Below the pieces are notes generated by a model, which saw nothing but the letters and a program-made list of their open reading frames with translations, searched no databases and was not told the origin of the DNA. Both the position numbers and the translations under genes were made by a program. Below are positions 8,872 to 16,812 of a stretch of DNA of 64,000 bases, in pieces (positions within the stretch are counted from its first letter, which is position 1; every line of letters begins with the position of its first letter). The stretch spans positions 496,001 to 560,000 of the forward strand of contig NZ_BLJF01000003.1 in the NCBI RefSeq assembly GCF_009932335.1, in the 5' to 3' direction. Source of the stretch: Pseudomonas asiatica (GTDB taxonomy: Bacteria; Pseudomonadota; Gammaproteobacteria; Pseudomonadales; Pseudomonadaceae).

Positions 8872-11085
8872 ATGAACCAGCCTGTCAGCCACGAACACAA
8901 GCACGATCACCACGCCCACAGCTGCTGTGGCAGCGCTGCTGCGCCAGCGTTGGTCCAGCTGAGCGAAAAGGCCAGCAGCCACGCCCAGTTCAGCCGTTTC
9001 CGCATCGAGGCCATGGACTGCCCTACCGAGCAGACCCTGATCCAGGACAAGCTGGGCAAGCTGGCCGGTATCGAGCAGCTGGAGTTCAACCTGATCAACC
9101 GTGTGCTTGGCGTGCGCCACACCCTGGGTGGCACTGCTGAAATCGAGCAGGCCATCGACAGCCTGGGCATGAAAGCCGAGCCGCTTGGCGCCGAAGACGA
9201 TAGCACTGCCAGCGCACCGCAAGTGGCCAAGACCCGCTGGTGGCCCCTGGCGCTGTCCGGTATTGCCGCGATCGCCGCCGAAATCGTGCACTTTGCCGCA
9301 CTGGCCCCGGAGTGGGTGGTGGCGGCGCTGGCGCTGGCAGCGATCCTCGGCTGTGGCCTGGGTACCTACAAGAAGGGCTGGATCGCCCTGAAAAACCGCA
9401 ACCTCAACATCAACGCGCTGATGAGCATTGCCGTGACTGGCGCGGTGCTGATCGGCCAGTGGCCGGAAGCGGCCATGGTGATGGTGTTGTTCACCGTCGC
9501 CGAGCTGATCGAAGCCCGCTCGCTGGACCGCGCGCGCAACGCCATTGGCGGCCTGATGCAGCTCACCCCGGACATGGCTACCGTGCGCCAGGCCGATGGC
9601 CAGTGGCGGGAAGCAGAGGTGCGGGAGGTGGCCATCGGGGCCCTGGTGCGGGTACGCCCCGGCGAACGCATTGGCCTGGACGGTGAAGTGACCAGCGGGC
9701 AATCCACCGTCGATCAGGCACCGATCACCGGCGAAAGCCTGCCTGTGGAGAAGACGGTGGGCGACAAGTTGTTCGCCGGCACCATCAACCAGGCAGGGGC
9801 GCTGGAGTTCCGCGTTACCGCTGCTGCCGGGCAATCGACCCTGGCGCGGATCATCAAGGCCGTCGAGGAAGCGCAAGGCGCGCGGGCGCCTACCCAGCGT
9901 TTCGTCGACCGCTTCTCGCGCATCTACACCCCAGTGGTGTTTGCCATTGCCCTGGCCGTTGCGGTGATACCGCCGCTGTTCATGGCCGGTGCCTGGTTCG
10001 ACTGGGTCTATCGCGCCCTGGTGCTGCTGGTGGTGGCCTGCCCGTGTGCCCTGGTGATCTCGACCCCGGTGACCATCGTCAGCGGCCTGGCTGCCGCCGC
10101 GCGCAAGGGCATCCTGATCAAGGGTGGCGTGTACCTGGAAGGCGGGCGCCAGTTGGACTTCCTGGCCCTGGACAAGACCGGCACTATCACCCACGGCAAG
10201 CCGGTGCAAACCGATGCCAAGGTACTGGAGCCGCTGTTCGAAGGCCGCGCGCAAGCCCTGGCCGCCAGCCTTGGCGAGCGTTCGGACCACCCGGTCTCCC
10301 GCGCCATTGCCCAGTTCGGCAAGGAGCAAGGCCTGGCCTTGAGCGAGGTAGACGACTTCGCAGCCCTTGCCGGGCGCGGCGTGCGCGGCACCATCGCGGG
10401 TGAGGTTTACCACTTGGGTAACCACCGTCTGGTCGAGGAGCTGGGGCTGTGCTCGCCCGAGCTCGAGGCCCAGTTGGATGCGCTGGAGCGCCAGGGCAAG
10501 ACCGTGGTGCTGCTGCTCGACCGCTCCGGCCCGTTGGCGCTGTTCGCGGTGGCCGACACGGTCAAGGAAAGCAGTCGCCAGGCCATCGCCGAGCTGCACG
10601 AGCTGGGCATCAAGACTGTCATGCTGACCGGTGACAATCCACATACCGCCCAGGCCATCGCCACCGTGGTGGGTATCGACCGTGCCGAAGGCAACCTGCT
10701 GCCTGCCGACAAGCTCAAGAGCATCGAAACCCTGTACGCCCAGGGCCATCGGGTGGGCATGGTCGGTGACGGCATCAACGACGCCCCGGCACTGGCTCGT
10801 GCCGAGATCGGTTTTGCAATGGCGGCGGCCGGTACCGACACCGCCATCGAGACCGCCGATGTGGCGCTGATGGACGACGACTTGCGGAAAATCCCGGCCT
10901 TCGTCAGGCTGTCGCGCCAAAGTGCGGCGATCCTCATGCAGAACATCGTTCTGGCGTTGGGCATCAAGGCGATATTCCTGGCGATCACCTTTGCCGGCAT
11001 GGCCACCATGTGGATGGCGGTGTTTGCCGACATGGGCGTGAGCCTGCTGGTGGTGTTCAACGGCTTGCGCCTGTTGCGCAAATAG
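8872..11085 (+). CDS. cadA: Cadmium/zinc/lead-exporting P1B-type ATPase CadA
   Basis: A 737-residue heavy-metal P-type ATPase of the inner membrane. It has a His-rich N-terminus (HEHKHDHHAH, then CC), one HMA-like domain with MDCPTEQ (Cys50), the intramembrane CPC motif (residues 390-392) of P1B pumps, the phosphorylated Asp434 in DKTGTITHGKP, the SDHPVSRAI motif, and the GDGINDAP hinge. The CPC plus the MDCPxEQ type of N-domain indicate divalent Cd/Zn/Pb rather than Cu(I). ATG 8872 follows AAGGA. It is controlled by the divergently encoded CadR. The next gene, a LysR regulator, starts only 9 bp after its stop. Confidence 0.95.
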   Translation: MNQPVSHEHKHDHHAHSCCGSAAAPALVQLSEKASSHAQFSRFRIEAMDCPTEQTLIQDKLGKLAGIEQLEFNLINRVLGVRHTLGGTAEIEQAIDSLGMKAEPLGAEDDSTASAPQVAKTRWWPLALSGIAAIAAEIVHFAALAPEWVVAALALAAILGCGLGTYKKGWIALKNRNLNINALMSIAVTGAVLIGQWPEAAMVMVLFTVAELIEARSLDRARNAIGGLMQLTPDMATVRQADGQWREAEVREVAIGALVRVRPGERIGLDGEVTSGQSTVDQAPITGESLPVEKTVGDKLFAGTINQAGALEFRVTAAAGQSTLARIIKAVEEAQGARAPTQRFVDRFSRIYTPVVFAIALAVAVIPPLFMAGAWFDWVYRALVLLVVACPCALVISTPVTIVSGLAAAARKGILIKGGVYLEGGRQLDFLALDKTGTITHGKPVQTDAKVLEPLFEGRAQALAASLGERSDHPVSRAIAQFGKEQGLALSEVDDFAALAGRGVRGTIAGEVYHLGNHRLVEELGLCSPELEAQLDALERQGKTVVLLLDRSGPLALFAVADTVKESSRQAIAELHELGIKTVMLTGDNPHTAQAIATVVGIDRAEGNLLPADKLKSIETLYAQGHRVGMVGDGINDAPALARAEIGFAMAAAGTDTAIETADVALMDDDLRKIPAFVRLSRQSAAILMQNIVLALGIKAIFLAITFAGMATMWMAVFADMGVSLLVVFNGLRLLRK

Positions 11086-11094
11086 AGGACGTGC

Positions 11095-11964
11095 ATGCTG
11101 AGTTCGGAGCTTAAAGCCTTCTACATGGTGGCCCGCCTGGGCAGCATCACCCTGGCGGCGAAGAAGCTCGGCCTCAGCCAGCCCACGGTGACCACGCAGA
11201 TTCGCAACCTGGAGAGCCAGTACGCGGTGGAGCTGTTCTACCGCGGCGGGCGGCGCCTGGTGCTGAGCGAGGAGGGCGTGCGCCTGCTGCCGATGGTCAA
11301 GGCACTGCTTCAGCAGGAAGCCGACATCGAGTTCGAACTGCGCAACAGCGGCCAGGCACAGGGCAGCCTGCGCATCGCGGCCACGGCGCCTTACTACATC
11401 CTCGACCTGGTGAAGATCTACCGCGAACGCCTGCCGCAGGTGGAAGTGGCGGTGGAAATCGGCAACTCGCAGCAGGTGCTGGAGATGCTCGAGGACTACC
11501 GGGTGGATATCGCCGCTTCGTCGCAACTGCTGGAAGACGCGCGGCTGGTGCGGCGGGTGCTGGGGACTGACCCGTTGGTGGTGGCGGTGCATCGCAACCA
11601 CCCGTTGGCACACCGCCAGGCGGTGTCCATTGACGTGGTGGCCGGGCATTGCCTGCTGATGCGCGAGAAGGGCTCGACCACACGCAAGCTGACCGAGCAG
11701 ATGATGCAGGAGGCCGGGGTGAAAGCCGGGGCGTTGCTGGAGATTGGCAGCCGCGAATCGATCCGTGAGGCGGTACTGCGCAATATCGGCATCAGCGTGA
11801 TTGCCCGGCACGAGGTGCCGCACAACCCTGAGTTGCGGGTGCTGGCGCTGGAGAACGCGCCGGTGATGCATGAGTACCTGTATTGCCTGAAGGAGCGGCG
11901 CCAGGCGCGGTTGCCGGCGGCCTTCCTTGGGGTGGCGCAGGAAGTGGCCGGTTCGCACTTCTGA
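11095..11964 (+). CDS. LysR-family regulator of the aminoethylphosphonate cluster
   Basis: The 289-residue protein has an N-terminal LysR helix-turn-helix (FYMVARLGSITLAAKKLG, then LSQPTVTTQI) and a C-terminal periplasmic-binding-like inducer domain. Such regulators are regularly found with the 2-aminoethylphosphonate transporter genes that follow here, so it most likely controls them in response to the phosphonate or a metabolite. The ATG is 9 bp after the cadA stop, so cadmium-induced transcription could run into it. A REP pair separates it from the ABC genes. The assignment comes from context; the effector is not known. Confidence 0.8.
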   Translation: MLSSELKAFYMVARLGSITLAAKKLGLSQPTVTTQIRNLESQYAVELFYRGGRRLVLSEEGVRLLPMVKALLQQEADIEFELRNSGQAQGSLRIAATAPYYILDLVKIYRERLPQVEVAVEIGNSQQVLEMLEDYRVDIAASSQLLEDARLVRRVLGTDPLVVAVHRNHPLAHRQAVSIDVVAGHCLLMREKGSTTRKLTEQMMQEAGVKAGALLEIGSRESIREAVLRNIGISVIARHEVPHNPELRVLALENAPVMHEYLYCLKERRQARLPAAFLGVAQEVAGSHF

Positions 11965-11982
11965 TAGCCATGTAGTGGCTGT

Positions 11983-12080
11983 ACCGGCCCTATCGCCGGC
12001 AAGCCAGCTCCCACAGGTACCCCACAGTCCTTGAAACCTGTGCAGTACCTGTGGGAGCTGGCTTGCCGGCAATAGGGTCC
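11983..12080. repeat. REP pair 5 (GTGGGAGCTGG type, inverted)
   Basis: Inverted copies of a third REP variant: TATCGCCGGCAAGCCAGC with CTCCCACAGG, and CCTGTGGGAGCTGGCTTGCC with GGCAATAGGG. It lies between the LysR gene and the ABC ATPase gene. About 115 bp remain before the ATPase start and must hold its promoter; I see no clear hexamers there. Confidence 0.85.
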
Positions 12081-12195
12081 TTGAAGGCCACTACAAAATC
12101 TGCCTATACCACTATCACCCGCTTTTGCCCTAAAGCCACAGAACCTTCGCACAGCCTTCCTAGCATGGCCTCCATCTCTTCGATGAGGCCCTGCC

Positions 12196-13254
12196 ATGAA
12201 CCACACCACCCCCGGCGCACAGATGAAAGTGCGCAACATCCACAAGCGCTTCGGCGCCTTCACGGCGCTGAATGATGTCTCGCTGGACATCGCCGCCGGC
12301 GAACTGGTGTGCCTGCTCGGCCCGTCCGGCTGCGGCAAGACCACGTTGCTGCGCTGCATCGCCGGCCTGGAGCGCCAGGACCGCGGTACGTTGTACATCG
12401 GCGAGCGCGATATCTCCGAGCTGCCACCCCAGGCCCGTGACTACGGCATCCTGTTCCAGTCCTACGCGCTGTTCCCCAACCTCACCGTCGAAGCCAATAT
12501 CGCCTATGGCCTGACTGGCAGCGGCCGTGAACAGGCCCGCCAGCGAGTGACCGAAATGCTCGAACTGGTGGGCCTGGCCGGCAGCGAGAAGAAATACCCC
12601 GGCCAGCTTTCCGGTGGCCAGCAGCAGCGTGTGGCCCTGGCCCGCGCGCTGGCACCGTCGCCGTCGTTGCTGCTGCTGGACGAGCCGATGTCGGCGCTGG
12701 ATGCCCGGGTGCGCGAGCACCTGTGCACCGAACTGCGCCAGCTGCAGCGCCAGCTGGGTATCACCACGCTGATGGTCACCCACAACCAGGACGAGGCCAT
12801 GTTGATGGCCGACCGCATTGCGGTGATGAACAACGGCCAGGTCGAGCAGTACGCCACCCCGCAGGAAATCTACGACCAGCCGGCCACGCCGTTCGTTGCC
12901 GAGTTCGTCGGCCAGGGCAACTGGTTGCCGTTCCAGCGCAGCAGTGACAGCCATGCCCAGGTCGGTGGCATGAACATGCGTCTGGCACCAGGTTCGGCCC
13001 GACCCAGCAGCGGCCGGCTGTTCTGCCGCCCGGAGGCGATCACGGTCAACCCGGCGGTGCACGAAGAAAACCTGTTCCCGGCCATGGTCCGTGAAATCAC
13101 CTTCCTTGGTAACCGCTGCCGCATGAGCTTCGAGCTCAAGGCGCTGCCTGGCCATGCACTGCTGGCGGAGCTTGCCCCCGAGGCCATGCCGCGGCTGGGC
13201 TCGCAGGACATCTGGGTGGCGCTGCCACCGCAGAGCCTGCAGGTGTTTGCCTGA
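12196..13254 (+). CDS. ABC transporter ATP-binding protein, putative 2-aminoethylphosphonate uptake
   Basis: A 352-residue nucleotide-binding subunit: Walker A GPSGCGKTTLLR near residues 46-57, signature LSGGQQQRVALARAL, Walker B LLLLDEPMSALD, switch His in VTHNQDEAM, and a C-terminal TOBE-like domain as in the sugar/spermidine/phosphonate importers. With the next two genes it forms a complete importer of the PhnT2-PhnU2-PhnS2 kind, called AepXVW in some P. putida work as I recall. The stop (13252-13254) is one base from the permease ATG. Confidence 0.87.
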   Translation: MNHTTPGAQMKVRNIHKRFGAFTALNDVSLDIAAGELVCLLGPSGCGKTTLLRCIAGLERQDRGTLYIGERDISELPPQARDYGILFQSYALFPNLTVEANIAYGLTGSGREQARQRVTEMLELVGLAGSEKKYPGQLSGGQQQRVALARALAPSPSLLLLDEPMSALDARVREHLCTELRQLQRQLGITTLMVTHNQDEAMLMADRIAVMNNGQVEQYATPQEIYDQPATPFVAEFVGQGNWLPFQRSSDSHAQVGGMNMRLAPGSARPSSGRLFCRPEAITVNPAVHEENLFPAMVREITFLGNRCRMSFELKALPGHALLAELAPEAMPRLGSQDIWVALPPQSLQVFA

Positions 13255-13255
13255 G

Positions 13256-14980
13256 ATGGCCGCGCCAATGTCCCTGCCGCTGAGCCAGGCCAAAGCCACG
13301 CCGCGTGCTGGTGTCGCCTTGGGCGACCGGTTGTTCGTCGTCGGCGGCAAGAGCCTGCTGCTGATCCTTCTGGTGCTGGCGGTGCTGATGCCGCTGCTGG
13401 CGATCTTCTGGCGCGGCTTCAGCGCAGAAGCGGGCCAGGGTGGTGGCCTGCTGGCGGCCCGCGAACTGTTGGCCAGTGAAAACTTCCACTGGCTGCTGGG
13501 CAACAGCCTGTCGGTGGCCTTCACGGTGGCAGCCATCGTGGTGCCGCTGGCCTACCTGTTCGCCTATGCCCTGCAACGCACGCTGATTCCGGGCAAAGGC
13601 CTGTGGCGGGGGATTTCGTTGCTGCCGCTGCTGGCGCCGTCAATGCTGCCGGCCATCGCCCTGGTCTACCTGTTCGGTAACCAGGGGCTGCTGCGCGGGT
13701 TGCTCAGCGACAACATCTATGGCTTCTGGGGGATTGTGCTGGGCGAGGCCATCTACACCTTCCCGCATGCCCTGATGATCCTGCTGTCGGCGCTATCGCT
13801 GGCCGATGCACGCCTGTTCGACGCAGCGTCCAGCATGGGTGCCGGCCCTTGGCGAGCGTTCACCAGCATCACCTGGCCGGCCACGCGCCAGGCAGTATTC
13901 GCAGCGTTCTGCCTGGTGTTCACCCTGACCATCACCGACTTCGGTGTACCGGTCGTGGTCGGCGGCGACTATCAGGTGCTGGCGCTGGAAGCCTACAAGG
14001 CGGTGGTCGGCCAGCAGCAGTTCGGCCGCGGCGCGTTGATCGGCATGGTGCTGCTGTTGCCGGCGCTGTTCAGCTTTACCGTCGATGCCTGGCTGCGCCG
14101 GCGCCAGGGCGAAGCCATGAGCGGCCGTGCCCAGGTGTTCGAGCCCAAGCCGTCGCGCGGCCGTGATGCCTGCTTCCTGGCGATCGTGCTGCTGGTGTGC
14201 GCGGCATTGCTGCTGGTGATCGGCATGGCGGTGTATTCGTCGCTGGTCACGTTCTGGCCCTACAACCTGTCGTTGTCGCTGCGTCACTACATGTTCGAGG
14301 ACACCGCCGGTGGTGGCTGGCTGGCCTACCGCAACAGCGTGACCATGGCCATCGGCACCGCGCTGATCGGCAGCATCGTGATCTTCACCGGCGCCTACCT
14401 GATGGAGAAGACCCAGGGCCAACGCCTGCTCAACCAGGCGCTGCGCCTGCTCAGCTTCATCCCCATGGCCGTGCCGGGCCTGGTGCTGGGCCTGGGCTAC
14501 GTATTCTTCTTCAACCTGAACGGCAACCCGCTGCATGTGTTCTACGGCGGCATGGGGCTGCTGGTGGTGTGCACCATCGCCCACTACCTGACCACCGCGC
14601 AGATGACCGCGACCACCGCCCTGCGCCAGCTCGACGGCGAGTTCGAGGCCGCCGCGCTGTCGCTGAAGGCGCCGCTTTACAGGCACTTCCTGCGGGTGAC
14701 CGTGCCGATCTGCCTGCCGGCGCTGCTGGACATCATTCGCTACCTGTTCGTATCGGCGATGACCACCGTGTCGGCGGCAATCTTCCTGTACAGCCCCGAC
14801 ACCATCCTGGCTGCCGTCGCCGTGCTGAACATGGATGACGCCGGCAATGTCGGTGGTGCCGCCGCCATGTCGACGTTGATCCTGCTGACCAGTGCCGGCG
14901 CTTCACTGCTGCTGGCCGCAGCCTCACGCGGCCTGCTGCGCCGCTCCCAAGCCTGGCGCCAACGCGCCGCGACCGTCTGA
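13256..14980 (+). CDS. ABC transporter permease (double-length), putative 2-aminoethylphosphonate uptake
   Basis: A 574-residue inner-membrane permease with about twelve hydrophobic segments. It contains two copies of the importer loop region: EAIYTFPHALMILLSALSLA with DAASSMGAG in the first half, and DGEFEAAALSLKAP in the second. It is thus a fused two-domain permease like those in iron, spermidine and phosphonate systems. I used ATG 13256, one base after the ATPase stop; ATG 13268 (MSLPLSQ) is also possible. Translation is probably coupled to the ATPase. Confidence 0.86.
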   Translation: MAAPMSLPLSQAKATPRAGVALGDRLFVVGGKSLLLILLVLAVLMPLLAIFWRGFSAEAGQGGGLLAARELLASENFHWLLGNSLSVAFTVAAIVVPLAYLFAYALQRTLIPGKGLWRGISLLPLLAPSMLPAIALVYLFGNQGLLRGLLSDNIYGFWGIVLGEAIYTFPHALMILLSALSLADARLFDAASSMGAGPWRAFTSITWPATRQAVFAAFCLVFTLTITDFGVPVVVGGDYQVLALEAYKAVVGQQQFGRGALIGMVLLLPALFSFTVDAWLRRRQGEAMSGRAQVFEPKPSRGRDACFLAIVLLVCAALLLVIGMAVYSSLVTFWPYNLSLSLRHYMFEDTAGGGWLAYRNSVTMAIGTALIGSIVIFTGAYLMEKTQGQRLLNQALRLLSFIPMAVPGLVLGLGYVFFFNLNGNPLHVFYGGMGLLVVCTIAHYLTTAQMTATTALRQLDGEFEAAALSLKAPLYRHFLRVTVPICLPALLDIIRYLFVSAMTTVSAAIFLYSPDTILAAVAVLNMDDAGNVGGAAAMSTLILLTSAGASLLLAAASRGLLRRSQAWRQRAATV

Positions 14981-14998
14981 CCTGTAAGGAACCTACCC

Positions 14999-16024
14999 AT
15001 GTACAAGCACCTTGCACTTGCCGCTGCCGTTTCCGCCGTGTTCAGCCTGCAGGCTTCGGCCGCTGGTACCCAGCTGACGGTCTACACCGCCCTGGAAGCC
15101 GAACAGCTGAAGAGCTACAAGCAAGCCTTCGAGAAGGCCAACCCGGACATCGAGATCAAGTGGGTTCGCGACTCTACCGGCATCATCACCGCCAAGCTGC
15201 TGGCCGAGAAAGACCGCCCGCAAGCCGACGCAGTGTGGGGTCTGGCTGCTTCCAGCCTGGCTATCCTCGACCAGAACGGCATGCTCGAAGCCTACGCACC
15301 GAAGGACCTGGGCAAGATTGCCGCCAACTACCGCGATGCTGCCAACCCGCCAGCCTGGGTCGGTATGGACGTGTGGGCCGCGACCATCTGCTTCAATACC
15401 ATCGAGGCCGAGAAGCAGGGCCTGAGCAAGCCGGTGAGCTGGCAGGACCTGACCAAGCCCGAGTACAAGGGCAAGATCGTCATGCCGAACCCGGCTTCGT
15501 CCGGCACCGGCTTCCTGGATGTCAGTGCCTGGCTGCAGACCTTCGGCGAGCCACAGGGTTGGGCGTACATGGATGCACTGCACCAGAACATCGGCCAGTA
15601 TGTTCATTCCGGTTCCAAGCCGTGCAAGCTTGCCGCAGCGGGTGAATTCCCGATCGGTATCTCGTTCGAGTACCCGGCCGTGCAGCTCAAGCGCCAGGGC
15701 GCGCCGCTGGACATCGTGCTGCCGAAGGAAGGCCTGGGTTGGGAGATCGAGGCGACTGCGGTGATCAAAGGTTCGCCAAAAGCGGATGCGGCCAGGCGCC
15801 TGGCTGATTTCTCGGCAAGCCCGGCGGCCATGGAGCTGTACAAGGAGAACTTCGCCGTGCTGGCTGCCCCGGGTATTGCCAAGCCGCAGACCGAACTGCC
15901 GGCTGACTATGAACAGCGCCTGATCAAGAACGACTTTGCCTGGGCCTCGAAGAACCGTGACCAGATCCTGGCCGAGTGGCGCAAGCGCTATGACGGCAAG
16001 TCGGAGAAGGTGGCTCAGCAGTAA
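14999..16024 (+). CDS. Periplasmic substrate-binding protein, putative 2-aminoethylphosphonate uptake
   Basis: The 341-residue protein starts with a clear Sec signal peptide (MYKHLALAAAVSAVFSLQAS, cleavage after ASA near residue 22). A two-lobed binding protein of the iron/phosphonate type follows (LTVYTALEAEQ, DSTGIITAKLLAEK, PASSGTGFLDV). It sits 18 bp after the permease with AAGGAA upstream. Relatives in this gene order bind 2-aminoethylphosphonate with high affinity; the substrate here is inferred from the neighbouring HD oxygenase and LysR genes. Confidence 0.88.
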   Translation: MYKHLALAAAVSAVFSLQASAAGTQLTVYTALEAEQLKSYKQAFEKANPDIEIKWVRDSTGIITAKLLAEKDRPQADAVWGLAASSLAILDQNGMLEAYAPKDLGKIAANYRDAANPPAWVGMDVWAATICFNTIEAEKQGLSKPVSWQDLTKPEYKGKIVMPNPASSGTGFLDVSAWLQTFGEPQGWAYMDALHQNIGQYVHSGSKPCKLAAAGEFPIGISFEYPAVQLKRQGAPLDIVLPKEGLGWEIEATAVIKGSPKADAARRLADFSASPAAMELYKENFAVLAAPGIAKPQTELPADYEQRLIKNDFAWASKNRDQILAEWRKRYDGKSEKVAQQ

Positions 16025-16030
16025 CCTGCA

Positions 16031-16106
16031 CCGGCCTCTTCGCAGCACAAGGCTGCTCCTACGGGGCGGCGACAACCTGTAGGAGCAGCCTTGTGCTGCG
16101 AAGAAG
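16031..16106. repeat. REP pair 6 (compact, GTAGGAGCAGC type)
   Basis: Short inverted pair: CTTCGCAGCACAAGGCTGC with CTCCTAC, and GTAGGAGCAGCCTTGTGCTG with CGAAG. The internal stem GCAGC-CTTGT-GCTGC is perfect. It lies between the binding protein gene and the HD gene and could reduce transcription into the latter. Confidence 0.87.
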
Positions 16107-16138
16107 CCACCACCCAATCAAGCCAGGAGAAGACGGTG

Positions 16139-16687
16139 ATGCCAACCCCAGCCCAGATCATCGACAGCACCTTCGCGCTGTACGAACGCCACGGCAGTGA
16201 CGACTACATCGGCGAAGCGATCACCCAGCTCGAACACATGTCCCAGGCCGCGCAACTGGCCATCGCCGAAGGCTTCGACGACGAAGTGGTGCTGGCGGCG
16301 TTCTTCCACGACATTGGCCACCTGTGCGGCGGTGACGCGAGCATGGGCGGCTATGGCGTGGTCAGCCATGAGCGCATCGGCGCTGAGTATTTACGCCGCT
16401 GTGGCTTCGGCGAACGCATGGCGCGGCTGGTGCAGTATCACGTGGAGGCCAAGCGCTACCTGACTTTGCGCCAGCCTGGGTATTACCAGCGGTTGAGTGA
16501 GGCGAGCCGGCGGACTTTGGAGTATCAGGGGGGCGTGATGAGCGAGGACGAGGCGGATGTGTTCGAGCGGGATCCGCTGTTCGAGGTGAGCTTGCGGATG
16601 AGGGAGTGGGATGAGCGGGCCAAGGTGGTCGGGGTGACGGTGATTGACCTGGATGGGTTGAAGCGGAAGGCTTTGGCATTACTTTGA
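16139..16687 (+). CDS. PhnZ-like HD-domain di-iron phosphonate oxygenase
   Basis: A 182-residue HD-domain protein. Characterised PhnZ cleaves the C-P bond of 2-amino-1-hydroxyethylphosphonate to glycine and phosphate with a mixed-valence di-iron centre. The metal ligands known for PhnZ all have counterparts here: H33, H57-D58, H77, H101 and D158. So do the substrate residues Tyr23, Glu26 and His61, at a constant offset of -1 and then -3. ATG 16139 follows AGGAGA. It closes the phosphonate cluster, but the hydroxylase PhnY that would make its substrate is not encoded in the window. A hydrolytic role is possible but less likely given the full ligand set. Confidence 0.85.
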   Translation: MPTPAQIIDSTFALYERHGSDDYIGEAITQLEHMSQAAQLAIAEGFDDEVVLAAFFHDIGHLCGGDASMGGYGVVSHERIGAEYLRRCGFGERMARLVQYHVEAKRYLTLRQPGYYQRLSEASRRTLEYQGGVMSEDEADVFERDPLFEVSLRMREWDERAKVVGVTVIDLDGLKRKALALL

Positions 16688-16703
16688 GATGTGGGCTGCC
16701 TGT

Positions 16704-16801
16704 GCGGGCCTCTTCGCGGGTGAACCCGCTCCCACAGGAATAGTGCACATCTCAAGGAATGTGAGATACCTGTGGGAGCGGGTTTACCCGCGAAGAGGCC
16801 A
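16704..16801. repeat. REP pair 7 (GTGGGAGCGGG type, inverted)
   Basis: CGGGCCTCTTCGCGGGTG with CCCGCTCCCACAGG, and CCTGTGGGAGCGGGTTTACC with CGCGAAGAGGCC, in inverted orientation between the convergent phosphonate HD gene and the GTPase gene. Confidence 0.88.
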
Positions 16802-16812
16802 GACCCGCTTGA

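Noticed and set aside
8344..12072. Open frame of 1242 codons on the minus strand running from lysR through cadA into cadR
   Set aside because: Only the last 147 codons (CadR) are real. The rest is the antisense mirror of cadA and lysR, rich in His, Gln and Arg, which results from G/C-ended codons on the plus strand.
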